Source: a virus. Taken from it: 23,625 bases of DNA. Positions within the stretch are counted from its first letter, which is position 1; each line of letters begins with the position of its first letter. Location: the IMG/VR virus record IMGVR_UViG_3300031629_000084, positions 1 through 23,625 of that record. One strand, given 5' to 3'. The notes below the pieces were generated by a model. The model searched no databases. It worked only from the letters and a program-made list of their open reading frames with translations, and was not told the DNA's origin. Below, one piece after another: positions 14,416 to 21,197 of the stretch. The position numbers and the translations under genes were made by a program.

Positions 14416-14785
14416 TACAGTTCACTTATCATTAGAAGAAAATTCCTCTAATGCATTTGATAACTACTATTTACTTATATTTACTAATCTACAGACACGA
14501 ATTAGTGAAGCGAAAGTGGTAACTAAGGGCGATGTGAATGCAAGGTCGGTGGCTTTAACTTTCAATGTAAACACAGGAGCAGAACCTAAATATACAATGC
14601 AAGAGAACAGCTTCTTTTCTTACGATGTATATGAACAAACTAGCTCAAGCAATACAGACATTGCAGATTCAAGCGTGTTAGGATTAAGAGAAACAGGAAA
14701 AGCTTGGGTAAACGGAACGAGTGAAGTGGTTTACGTTAAACAAGCAGAAGCAAATAATACTAATTCAGTATATTTAAAAGTATGA
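14387..14785 (+). CDS. Putative structural protein upstream of the portal
   Basis: A 132-residue protein, MLKLATSQSNTVHLSLEENS … NYYLLIFTNLQTRI … FNVNTG, with FFSYDVYEQTSSSN and a closing segment LGLRETGKAWV … VYVKQ. I associate this combination (L-x-E-x-S at the start, yLLxFTN, then YxVYEQ and a late …ETGkaxV…) with a beta-sandwich protein that is often next to head or tail genes in Bacteroidota phages. It ends in an ATGA overlap with the portal gene, so it is probably part of the head/neck assembly. Its exact role is unknown. Confidence 0.55.
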   Translation: MLKLATSQSNTVHLSLEENSSNAFDNYYLLIFTNLQTRISEAKVVTKGDVNARSVALTFNVNTGAEPKYTMQENSFFSYDVYEQTSSSNTDIADSSVLGLRETGKAWVNGTSEVVYVKQAEANNTNSVYLKV

Positions 14786-16755
14786 GTTTCAAAGTTATAA
14801 ATTTCGCATCTATAAACACCCCGAAAGCGGTGGAAAGTCCTGCAAAGGATTGGGTTGCATATGGTGAAGATAACGATTATTTCACTTATCTCATTGATAG
14901 GTGTAATGGTTCAGCTGTTTCTAATGCTATTATCTCAAGTGTAAGCGACCAAATCTACGGAGAGGGCTTATCTGCTACGAATAGCAATAAGAAGCCGTTA
15001 GACTTCGCTAAAATGCGTACCATATTTAAGGGTGAAGATTTAAGAAGGGTATCTGGTGACTTGAAAAAGTTAGGAATGGGTGCTTTTAATGTGATTTGGA
15101 ACAAGGGAAAGACGCAAATTCTACGATCAAAACACATACCGATGCAGAACCTACGACCTGAGAAGGCTACGGATGGGGAAATCAAGGCTTGGTATTACTC
15201 TGACAACTGGAGCGAGTACAGAAAAGAGAAGTATAAACCTCGTAGAATAGAAACCTTTACAGGTGCTAAGGGTGAAGACTCTCAAATACTAGTAATTGCT
15301 CCGTATTCAGCAGGGTTCTTTTACTTCAGTCCTGTTGATTATGTAGGTGCTTTAGCTTGGTCAGAGATAGACGAAGAGATTGCTAACTATCATAAAACTA
15401 ATATACAGAACGGCTTCGCTCCTACAATGCTTGTTAATTTTAACGCAGGTTTACCTACGGAAGATGAGCAACAAAAGATAGAGAGTGCTATAGAACGCAA
15501 ATTAATAGGTACAGGTGGAAAGAAATGGCTTACATCATGGAACGATGACCAATCTACTGCTACTACAATCGAAACAATACCTATTTCAGAGGCTTCAGAG
15601 CAGTACAAGTTTCTATCTGAAGAAGCTACACAAAAGATTCTAATAGGTCATAAGGTTACAAGTCCAATGCTTTTCGGTATTAAGGATTCAGCAGGGTTAG
15701 GTAATAACGCAGACGAGATTAAAACAGCTTCACAGTTGTTTGATAACATCGTTATTAAGCCATTTCAAAATATCGTTATCGAAGCAGTTAATTCTGTGCT
15801 ATTAGTAAATAACATAGTACTTGATTTGTATATTAAGACCTTACAACCGATTGAGTTTGTAGATACAGAAGGATTGAATACAGATGAAGTAGAAAAAGAA
15901 ACAGGTATTGAATCAGATGACGATATTATTGATGCACCAGACACTGCTGAGATAGAGCAAGTAGATGCATCATATAACGGTGCTCAGATTAGTTCGGCTA
16001 TTGATATAATTGCAAAAGTACAAGAGGGTATATTAACGCAATCACAAGCGATCACATTCTTGATTCAGTTCTTACAGTTACCTGAAGCTATTGCTAGAGG
16101 TTTTTTTAGTGATACGCAGATACAAACTAACTTAGCTGAGATGTTTGATAAGAAAACAGACTGTGAGAACTTTTCAAAGGAGGAAGAAAAAGAGGATTTT
16201 AAGATAGCTGCTGAGCTTATCGGAATGGGTGAGGAGTTGAGCAGCGATGAATGGGAATTAATATCTGAAGAAGATGCTGAGGAACATGAAGAACTAGAAG
16301 CCTTTGAGTTTGCTAGTACAGGAACAGCAAGACCTAACGCAAAGAGTGAACAGGATAAGACTATAAACGGTTTTATGTATAAAGTTAGATACTCTTACGC
16401 TCCGTTAAAAGCAGGTTCTAATAGTAGAGAGTTCTGCCGTAAAATGGTAAGTGCTGATAAGCTTTACAGAAAGGAAGATTTAATTGCTATGGGCGACAAA
16501 GCTGTAAATGCAGGTTGGGGAAAAGATGGTGCTGATTTCTATTCCGTTTGGAAATATAAAGGCGGAGGTGGATGCCATCATAAATGGAAAAGAAAGACTT
16601 TCAAGAGTACTATTAAAGTAGATGTTAAAAGTCCTTTAGCACCAACGATAAGCACAAACAAATCGGACAAAGAAGGCTATAGAATACGCAACGACAAAGA
16701 TGTTGCAATGAAGCCTATCGATATGATTAATAAAGGATTTATAAAGAAAAGATAA
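14782..16755 (+). CDS. Portal protein with additional C-terminal domain
   Basis: A 657-residue protein. Residues 1-370 show the portal pattern: VAYGEDNDYFTYLIDRCNGS at about 26-45, ISSVSDQIYGEG, a stem region LAWSEIDEEIANYHKTNIQNGFAP (about 193-216) and the VTSPMLFGIKDSAGLGNNAD motif near 293-312, which is typical of portals that I know from Bacteroidota phages. It forms the dodecameric ring through which DNA passes. After an acidic linker (460-515), residues 530-610 form a separate domain, YKVRYSYAP … FCRKMVSADKLYRKEDL … DFYSVWKYKGGGGCHHKW (Cys598, His599, His600, Trp602), resembling a minor-head or zinc-binding module. It overlaps its neighbours by ATGA and TAATG junctions. Portal call solid, C-terminal domain role unknown. 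Confidence 0.85.
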   Translation: MSFKVINFASINTPKAVESPAKDWVAYGEDNDYFTYLIDRCNGSAVSNAIISSVSDQIYGEGLSATNSNKKPLDFAKMRTIFKGEDLRRVSGDLKKLGMGAFNVIWNKGKTQILRSKHIPMQNLRPEKATDGEIKAWYYSDNWSEYRKEKYKPRRIETFTGAKGEDSQILVIAPYSAGFFYFSPVDYVGALAWSEIDEEIANYHKTNIQNGFAPTMLVNFNAGLPTEDEQQKIESAIERKLIGTGGKKWLTSWNDDQSTATTIETIPISEASEQYKFLSEEATQKILIGHKVTSPMLFGIKDSAGLGNNADEIKTASQLFDNIVIKPFQNIVIEAVNSVLLVNNIVLDLYIKTLQPIEFVDTEGLNTDEVEKETGIESDDDIIDAPDTAEIEQVDASYNGAQISSAIDIIAKVQEGILTQSQAITFLIQFLQLPEAIARGFFSDTQIQTNLAEMFDKKTDCENFSKEEEKEDFKIAAELIGMGEELSSDEWELISEEDAEEHEELEAFEFASTGTARPNAKSEQDKTINGFMYKVRYSYAPLKAGSNSREFCRKMVSADKLYRKEDLIAMGDKAVNAGWGKDGADFYSVWKYKGGGGCHHKWKRKTFKSTIKVDVKSPLAPTISTNKSDKEGYRIRNDKDVAMKPIDMINKGFIKKR

Positions 16756-17252
16756 TGGCAGCACTATTTTGCAACGAAGATAAATTAAAGAGTTCTACAG
16801 CAATCAATTACAACGTAGATACTGCATTCTTGTTACCTTTTTTAAAGATAGCACAAGACAAGAATATGCAGGTAATATTGGGAACTGACTTATACAGAAA
16901 GTTAGAAGCTGATATTGTTGCTGGAACTATTACAGGGAACTACAAGGTGTTAATAGATGACTACGTGCAGGATAGTATTATTCATTATGCATTAGTTGAA
17001 GCTTTGCCTTTCCTTTCCTTCCAGATCAAGAACGGTTCTGTTACACAAAAGAATAGCGAGAATGGAACGGCTGCTAACAAGAGCGACATCAACTGGTTGA
17101 TACAGAAAGAACGTGATACAGCAGAGTTCTACGGTCAAAGGATAGTTGATTATCTATGTGAGAACTCAAGCTTGTTTCCTGAGTACTCAAGTAATTCAGG
17201 CGCAGATATGAGTCCGATTTCTAATGCTTACAATACAGGTTTAAGAATATGA
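16755..17252 (+). CDS. Head-tail connector (DUF6712-like)
   Basis: A 165-residue, mostly helical protein: ALFCNEDKLKSSTAINYNVD, then IAQDKNMQVILGTDLYRKLEADIVAGTITGNYKVLIDDYVQDSIIHYALVEALPFL. This order (LKxxTxIxxNVD …, Q…LGTxLYxKL…, …Y..LL.DYI…) fits the connector family known as DUF6712 in Bacteroidota phages, which is comparable with gp6-like adaptors below the portal. It follows the portal immediately (TAATG) and precedes lysis genes, thereby ending the head module. The last 30 residues are Ser/Asn-rich and probably disordered. Confidence 0.7.
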   Translation: MAALFCNEDKLKSSTAINYNVDTAFLLPFLKIAQDKNMQVILGTDLYRKLEADIVAGTITGNYKVLIDDYVQDSIIHYALVEALPFLSFQIKNGSVTQKNSENGTAANKSDINWLIQKERDTAEFYGQRIVDYLCENSSLFPEYSSNSGADMSPISNAYNTGLRI

Positions 17253-17317
17253 TGTACAAGCCAAAGAAGAAGAACATAAAAAAGCTATTAATATATTTAA
17301 GAAGTGTAAATGTATAA
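17249..17317 (+). CDS. 22-residue basic leader peptide (uncertain)
   Basis: The ATG at 17249 overlaps the connector stop in ATGA; stop TAA at 17315-17317 lies inside the next gene start (17310). The peptide begins MMYKPKKKNIKKLLIYLRS, strongly basic. It may be a short coupling peptide that carries ribosomes to the holin-like gene, rather than a functional protein. Confidence 0.3.
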   Translation: MMYKPKKKNIKKLLIYLRSVNV

Positions 17318-17459
17318 AGATTTAATTGAAACAAATTTAGTAAATACAGCAGCTATCGGAATAAGCTTCGCAGATATTAACGGACTTCTAACGGCTATCG
17401 TATTGATTACGGCAGCAATATATAACATCAAGAAGATAGAGAATGAGCAGAAGGATTAA
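17310..17459 (+). CDS. Small holin-like membrane protein (49 aa)
   Basis: ATG at 17310, stop TAA at 17457-17459. The peptide has a polar start, MYKDLIETNLVNTAAIGISF, then a transmembrane segment INGLLTAIVLITAAIYNIKK and a charged C-terminal tail (KKIENEQKD). One-span proteins of this size directly before the endolysin are common holins or spanin-like helpers in phages. It overlaps the endolysin gene by 17 bases, which couples their translation. The holin role is inferred from topology and location. Confidence 0.55.
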   Translation: MYKDLIETNLVNTAAIGISFADINGLLTAIVLITAAIYNIKKIENEQKD

Positions 17460-17805
17460 GCACTTTGAACCAAGCGAGTTCACCTGTAACGGAGTAGAAT
17501 GTTATAACCTAATGAGCGACAAATTGCTTGAAGGTTTAGAGGTTGCTCGATGCCTTGCAGAAATTCCCTTTCATATTAACTCCTCTTGGAGAGATAGCAA
17601 CGTAAACCAAATGGCAGGGGGGAAACCTAATTCAGCTCATTTAAGGGGTAACGCTGTAGATATAGCTTGTGCTAATAGTTACGATAGACATATCATTTTG
17701 AACGCTTGTATAGATGCAGGATTTACTCGTATCGGTATAGGCAGCACGTTTATCCATGTAGATGTAGATCAAGAGCTACCTAACAATGTAATTTGGACTT
17801 ACTAA
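17443..17805 (+). CDS. Peptidase M15 family endolysin
   Basis: A 120-residue protein of the M15 (peptidase M15_3/VanY-like) type: HFEPSEFTCNG at the N-terminus, INSSWRDSNVN (Arg50 region), the zinc signature SAHLRGNAVDI with His66 and Asp73, and FIHVDVD with His105, the third zinc ligand. These metallopeptidases cleave peptidoglycan stem or cross-bridge peptides. No signal peptide is visible, so release through a holin is expected, and small membrane genes lie on both sides. There is no extra wall-binding domain. The length is normal for compact phage lysins. Confidence 0.9.
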   Translation: MSRRIKHFEPSEFTCNGVECYNLMSDKLLEGLEVARCLAEIPFHINSSWRDSNVNQMAGGKPNSAHLRGNAVDIACANSYDRHIILNACIDAGFTRIGIGSTFIHVDVDQELPNNVIWTY

Positions 17806-17806
17806 T

Positions 17807-17944
17807 ATGACAGGCTTCGAGATAGGAATAGGATTTTACACAGGTATCTTAGCGGGTATTTGGACAGATAAGTTTGGGGACGGATACAAAACTTGTATAT
17901 ACCTTCCATTTATTTTTATTGAATTTAACACATATTATGAGTGA
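17807..17944 (+). CDS. 45-residue membrane protein in the lysis cluster
   Basis: ATG at 17807, one base after the endolysin stop; stop TGA at 17942-17944, overlapping the next gene (17937). The peptide has two short hydrophobic parts, FEIGIGFYTGILAGIW and YLPFIFIEF, separated by a charged turn (TDKFGDGYKT). I know short proteins with a GFyxGi…YLPFi pattern from lysis regions of Bacteroidota phages. Probably a membrane-associated lysis accessory protein; the exact role is unknown. Confidence 0.5.
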   Translation: MTGFEIGIGFYTGILAGIWTDKFGDGYKTCIYLPFIFIEFNTYYE

Positions 17945-18095
17945 ATTTTTAGCAGCACACTGGGGAGTTCTATTGGTAAGCCTAATGGCATTTGTCAAGA
18001 TTATAGTAGATTTGACAGCAACCGAAAAGGATAATAAAATCTTTGGTTACATAGACAGTTTTATTAGCTACTTTTTAATAAAGAAAAAGAAATGA
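17937..18095 (+). CDS. Holin-like membrane protein with LTATEKDNKI motif (52 aa)
   Basis: ATG 17937 is chosen over the TTG at 17874, since the upstream part overlaps the previous gene and reads as noise. The protein has one transmembrane segment (WGVLLVSLMAFVKIIVDL), then TATEKDNKIFGYIDSF and a Lys-rich end (FLIKKKK). The L-T-x-T-x-x-D-D/N-x-I motif after a membrane span is recurrent in small phage membrane proteins of lysis cassettes. It ends in an ATGA overlap with the next gene. A holin or antiholin function is plausible but unproven. Confidence 0.55.
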   Translation: MSEFLAAHWGVLLVSLMAFVKIIVDLTATEKDNKIFGYIDSFISYFLIKKKK

Positions 18096-18304
18096 ACCCT
18101 TTATGGGCGAAAGGCATCTTAACGGTTATACCTGAGATGTTCAAAGACGTAAAAGGAAAGTGGAGCAGTAAGAGAACTGTGAGTGGTGTATTAGCCATCG
18201 CAGCAGTAACTCAAATAGATTCTAATGGTATCACTTGGCAAACCTTAGTTTTAGCAGCCATTGCTATAATACCTTTATGTTTTAGCGTATTCGAGAAAAA
18301 GTAG
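18092..18304 (+). CDS. Putative holin (70 aa, two membrane segments)
   Basis: Starts in an ATGA overlap at 18092. An amphipathic N-terminal helix (ILTVIPEMFKDVKGKW) is followed by the SSKRTVSGVLAIAAVTQI segment and a second hydrophobic one, WQTLVLAAIAIIPLCFSVF, ending EKK. The SKRTVSGVL boundary and the second span that closes in a basic tail are typical of phage holins with two spans. The lysis cluster ends here: within a few bases the -7 box of a new promoter begins. Confidence 0.6.
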   Translation: MNPLWAKGILTVIPEMFKDVKGKWSSKRTVSGVLAIAAVTQIDSNGITWQTLVLAAIAIIPLCFSVFEKK

Positions 18305-18312
18305 TATATTTG
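18305..18312 (+). promoter_or_regulatory. Bacteroidota-type promoter -7 box (TATATTTG)
   Basis: TATATTTG at 18305-18312, exactly TAnnTTTG, 20 bases before the phosphoesterase ATG and starting one base after the holin stop. No good -33 TTG is seen at the usual spacing. It marks the switch from late to early/replication type genes. Confidence 0.6.
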
Positions 18313-18331
18313 TCAAAACAAAACATAAGTT

Positions 18332-19423
18332 ATGTCAAAGAAGAGCAACAGATTTCGATTAAAAGATGCTGAAATTGATTTAATAAAACAGCACAGAGCA
18401 AACACCCTAGACAATCTTAACGGAAATTCATCACTTGACATACATCTCATTGAGAGAGGTATCGACAAGAAGGATGTTGTATCTGTTAAGCATTGGCAAA
18501 ATATGGGAGGAGAGCTTCGGTTCTCTATAGTTACCAAAGATGGTCAAGGTGGGTTTGATGAAGGTGGTATGTTCGAAAGGTTAAACACTTTTATCGAAGG
18601 ACACGCTCCAAGTTATCCAAAAGCACCTAAGAACGACAACGGTACACACCTGCTAGTTATCAACCCTGCAGATATTCACATCGGTAAGTATGCAAATGCA
18701 GAAGAAACAGGTGAAGAGTATAATACAGACTTAGCAGTTGCTAGAGTGATCGAAGGTGTTCAGGGATTAATAGACAAATCTAAAGGCTTTGAAATTGAAA
18801 AAATACTCTTTTGTATTGGTAATGATATTCTGCATATTGATAACGTTTATAATCAAACCACTGCAGGTACTGCACAAGATTGTGATGGTAAATGGTGGGA
18901 ACACTTTGAAATAGCTTTACAATTATACGTTAAATGTGTGGAGATGTTAAGAGAGATAGCCCCTGTTGATTGTGTACACTCAATGAGTAATCACGATTAT
19001 CAATCAGGATTCCATTTAGCTCACGCATTAAAGGCATGGTTTAGATTAGCAGACGATGTAAATGTAGATGCAGGAGTAAGTCATCGTAAGTATTACAAGT
19101 ATGGTGCTAACCTTATAGGTTTAGAGCATGGAGATGGGGCTAAAATGGATAACCTCCCTATGTTAATGGCACACGAGAAACCTCAAGAGTGGGCAGAAAC
19201 TAAATATCGTTATTGGTATCTTCACCATTTACATCACAAAGTTAAATACAAGTGGAGAGATGCTAAAGATTTCATTGGTGTAACCGTTGAATATCTTAGA
19301 AGTCCTAGTTCAGCCGATTCATGGCACTCACGAAAAGGGTTTACTGGAAGCCCTAAAGCAGTTGAAGCTTTTATTCATTCCAAGACGCAAGGTCAAGTCG
19401 CAAGACTCACACACTTCTTTTAG
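18332..19423 (+). CDS. Calcineurin-like metallophosphoesterase
   Basis: A 363-residue protein with the phosphoesterase motifs in order: PADIHIGKY (Asp114, His116), CIGNDILHID (Gly163-Asn164-Asp165), MSNHDY (Asn220-His221-Asp222), LEHGDGA (His266, Asp268) and LHHLHH (298-302), giving the two-metal site. Residues 1-70 precede the catalytic domain and include a helical part (RLKDAEIDLIKQHRANTLDN) that could be a DNA-binding or regulatory extension. Mre11/SbcD-like nucleases, UDP-sugar and nucleotide phosphatases share the fold, so the substrate is unknown; the position in front of replication genes favours a nucleic acid or nucleotide substrate. It has its own promoter at 18305 and a terminator at 19436. 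Confidence 0.8.
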   Translation: MSKKSNRFRLKDAEIDLIKQHRANTLDNLNGNSSLDIHLIERGIDKKDVVSVKHWQNMGGELRFSIVTKDGQGGFDEGGMFERLNTFIEGHAPSYPKAPKNDNGTHLLVINPADIHIGKYANAEETGEEYNTDLAVARVIEGVQGLIDKSKGFEIEKILFCIGNDILHIDNVYNQTTAGTAQDCDGKWWEHFEIALQLYVKCVEMLREIAPVDCVHSMSNHDYQSGFHLAHALKAWFRLADDVNVDAGVSHRKYYKYGANLIGLEHGDGAKMDNLPMLMAHEKPQEWAETKYRYWYLHHLHHKVKYKWRDAKDFIGVTVEYLRSPSSADSWHSRKGFTGSPKAVEAFIHSKTQGQVARLTHFF

Positions 19424-19435
19424 TTAAGTATCAAA

Positions 19436-19463
19436 GGGTTGCAGAAATGTAGCTCTTTTTTTA
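19436..19463 (+). terminator. Rho-independent terminator after the phosphoesterase gene
   Basis: AGGGTTGC (19436-19443) and GTAGCTCT (19450-19457) pair with three G-T pairs around the loop AGAAAT; T run to 19463. Confidence 0.75.
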
Positions 19464-19517
19464 TGCTTTGTAGCTTACTTATTATACTATTTATTAGTAC
19501 ATCTCAAAAAGAAGTAT

Positions 19518-19525
19518 TATCTTTG
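19518..19525 (+). promoter_or_regulatory. Bacteroidota-type promoter -7 box (TATCTTTG)
   Basis: TATCTTTG at 19518-19525 fits TAnnTTTG, located between the terminator at 19436-19463 and the ATG at 19550. The leader after it is A-rich. Confidence 0.65.
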
Positions 19526-19549
19526 TAGGGAACTAAAAAACTAGAAACT

Positions 19550-19729
19550 ATGGAATACACTTACGAATTTGAATACACAGATAGTGATGGAGATGAATAC
19601 TCATCTGACCAATACACAAGCCTTGCAGATTGCAGAGGAGAAATAAGAAGCTTAAAACTTACTGGTTATGTTATTACAAGAACATTCAAGTATTTAGATG
19701 ATAATTATAAAGGAACTTTTAACTATTAA
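19550..19729 (+). CDS. 59-residue acidic protein of unknown function
   Basis: ATG 19550, stop TAA 19727-19729; the first gene after the promoter box at 19518. The protein starts MEYTYEFEYTDSDGDEYSSD and continues with a helix (LADCRGEIRSLKL) and a strand-rich C-terminus rich in Tyr. Very acidic, small, early-type. The same size and similar acidity as the following gene suggest a pair of small regulatory or anti-host proteins, but this is only inference. Confidence 0.6.
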   Translation: MEYTYEFEYTDSDGDEYSSDQYTSLADCRGEIRSLKLTGYVITRTFKYLDDNYKGTFNY

Positions 19730-19739
19730 AACTAAAACT

Positions 19740-19919
19740 ATGAGATACGTTATTTATGATGTAGATGCAGATGAAGGTCAAGAATACATAGGTATTGATA
19801 TGTCAAGAACAGATGACATTGACAACGCTGAACACTTTGCAAGCCATACAGCTGCACAAATACAGATTGACCAGAGTGGTACATCTTCAATGATTGTAAT
19901 AGACACATACGATGAATAG
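19740..19919 (+). CDS. 59-residue acidic protein of unknown function
   Basis: ATG at 19740 is preferred over an in-frame ATG at 19698, which would lie inside the previous gene. The protein begins MRYVIYDVDADEGQEYIGID and ends in DTYDE, with an alternating strand-helix pattern. No motif is recognised. Its stop overlaps the next gene by eight bases. Early promoter and acidity suggest a host-takeover type protein, as inference. Confidence 0.55.
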   Translation: MRYVIYDVDADEGQEYIGIDMSRTDDIDNAEHFASHTAAQIQIDQSGTSSMIVIDTYDE

Positions 19920-20340
19920 GGATTTGAAAGGTATTAGCAACCTCATAGAGGACATCACGAAAGATATTGATGGATTAGTATTGGACGGTGATTTATACGC
20001 CATAGAGGCTATCGTATTAGCTAAGAAGTTCGAGGGTGCTGCGAAGCATTTAAAAGATAGCTGGGAAGATGAGGCTCTAGTAGTAACTGAATCTTGGAAG
20101 GGTGAATCTTTCGCAGGATACACAGCAACGCAAAAGGACGGATCAAGAAGGTACAGCTTCAAGCATCTGGATAAATGGAATGAAGTAAACGAGTACAAGA
20201 AAGATTTAGAATTAGCTTTTAAAAGCTCTTACTTACAAGCACAAGAGGGAAACATTATAGTTGATGAAGACGGTGTTGTAGTTCCACAAGCTGAACCAAT
20301 CAAAACAAAACAAAGTATTGTATTAACTAGAATTAAATAA
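19912..20340 (+). CDS. 142-residue protein of unknown function
   Basis: A helical N-terminal half (ISNLIEDITKDIDGLV … AIEAIVLAKKFEGAAKHLKD) followed by a central GESFAGYTATQKDGSRRYSF segment, HLDKWNEVNEYKKDLELAFK and a C-terminal beta piece with DEDGVVVPQAEPIKTKQSIV. The final part resembles endings of phage proteins from early regions that I have seen without function. It overlaps the previous gene by eight bases and belongs to the same promoter unit. No terminator follows; the next unit begins with its own promoter box at 20373. Confidence 0.6.
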   Translation: MNRDLKGISNLIEDITKDIDGLVLDGDLYAIEAIVLAKKFEGAAKHLKDSWEDEALVVTESWKGESFAGYTATQKDGSRRYSFKHLDKWNEVNEYKKDLELAFKSSYLQAQEGNIIVDEDGVVVPQAEPIKTKQSIVLTRIK

Positions 20341-20372
20341 GCTATAAATTAGCATATACCAAAAAGAAGGTT

Positions 20373-20380
20373 TATATTTG
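20373..20380 (+). promoter_or_regulatory. Bacteroidota-type promoter -7 box (TATATTTG)
   Basis: TATATTTG at 20373-20380 in the 62-base spacer before the gene at 20403. A perfect TAnnTTTG; no clear -33 TTG. It would drive the replication-type group 20403-22209. Confidence 0.7.
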
Positions 20381-20402
20381 CATCAAACAAAACAGAGAAA
20401 CT

Positions 20403-20621
20403 ATGAGAACACTACTTGAAAGATTGAAGCCCGAAGTTAGAGATAGATTAAATTTATCTTATAAGGATTATCCTACTACTTGTGGGGATTTAGAAAGCTC
20501 TATGAATGTAAGCGTATCTTTTATTCAGCTAACAATGAACGAATGTTTAAACTTACTTAACATGACATCAAAAAAACCATTATCATTCGAGAATGTTGAA
20601 TCTTTATTTGAATCAAACTAA
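20403..20621 (+). CDS. 72-residue protein of unknown function
   Basis: First gene after the promoter at 20373. The sequence reads MRTLLERLKPEVRDRLNLS, then YPTTCGDLESSMNVSVSFIQ and a helix MNECLNLLNM. It is helical and might hold a small HTH (SMNVSVSFIQLTMNECL), but this is not diagnostic. One base separates it from the next gene. Confidence 0.6.
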   Translation: MRTLLERLKPEVRDRLNLSYKDYPTTCGDLESSMNVSVSFIQLTMNECLNLLNMTSKKPLSFENVESLFESN

Positions 20622-20622
20622 C

Positions 20623-20829
20623 ATGGGAAAGCTAAAAGAATTATTTTTAAGAGGTCAAGCTGATGTAATGAGTGTTGACGACATGAGAATAGAGCAGATG
20701 AACAACGAATTTGCTAGACATTGCGAACTATCTCAAGAATGGAATGCAGGAGAGCGTTCACCAGTAACACGATCAATCCTAGAATGGGAACATTTAGGAG
20801 AACCAACTAGAACTAGAAACGATGGATAG
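20623..20829 (+). CDS. 68-residue protein of unknown function
   Basis: ATG at 20623 follows the previous stop by one base; an in-frame TTG at 20593 would overlap that gene and is less likely. The protein (MGKLKELFLRGQADVMSVDD … EFARHCELSQEWNAGERSP) is helical at the start and polar at the end. Overlap of eight bases with the next gene supports co-translation. No family recognised. Confidence 0.55.
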   Translation: MGKLKELFLRGQADVMSVDDMRIEQMNNEFARHCELSQEWNAGERSPVTRSILEWEHLGEPTRTRNDG

Positions 20830-21196
20830 AGGAAAGATAGCAGAGTTGTACAAGAAGTATGACCTAGCAAAAGAGGACATCTACAAGCACCAACATTACC
20901 TTATAATCTCAAGGTCTGGAATCGATAAAATACAAGCGATAGAAGGAATCAAGATAGCTTATGAAGTTATTAAATGTGAAACAAACTTCTGCGTTATTAA
21001 GGCAACGACTAAGGATTTAGAAACTTTCGGAAGTGCTATTAAAGGAGTCTCATTTAAAGACGGTAACACAAACTCTTGGTACGTTATGGAGATGGCAGAA
21101 AAGAGAGCCATGAGTAGGATAGTATTAAAGGTTTGTGGATTCTATGAACTAGGTGTATTTGGTGAAGATGAGAGTGAAGACTTTAAACGCAAATAA
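20822..21196 (+). CDS. Conserved phage replication/recombination-region protein
   Basis: A 124-residue protein: KIAELYKKYDLAKEDIYKHQ, then YLIISRSGIDKIQAIEGIKI, a strand region (FCVIKATTKDLETFGSA) and the strong motif YVMEMAEKRAMSRIVLKVCG, ending in FYELGVFGEDESEDFKRK. The family is one I know from Bacteroidota phage replication regions without an assigned function. The beta-rich core followed by a helix with A-E-K-R-A-x-S-R recalls the shape of Rad52/Red-beta/Erf-type single-strand annealing proteins (K-R-A-…), and the neighbour at 21880 is ssDNA-binding-like, so an annealing-related role is possible. This is a hypothesis, not a call. Confidence 0.6.
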   Translation: MDRGKIAELYKKYDLAKEDIYKHQHYLIISRSGIDKIQAIEGIKIAYEVIKCETNFCVIKATTKDLETFGSAIKGVSFKDGNTNSWYVMEMAEKRAMSRIVLKVCGFYELGVFGEDESEDFKRK

Positions 21197-21197
21197 C

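Noticed and set aside
17874-17936. N-terminal extension of the 52-residue holin-like protein
   Set aside because: Lies within the 45-residue gene in another frame; ATG 17937 gives normal holin topology.
21132-21140. Possible DnaA box (TGTGGATTC) near the DnaA-like gene
   Set aside because: Single imperfect match inside a coding sequence; no cluster of boxes was seen, so it is not evidence for an origin.
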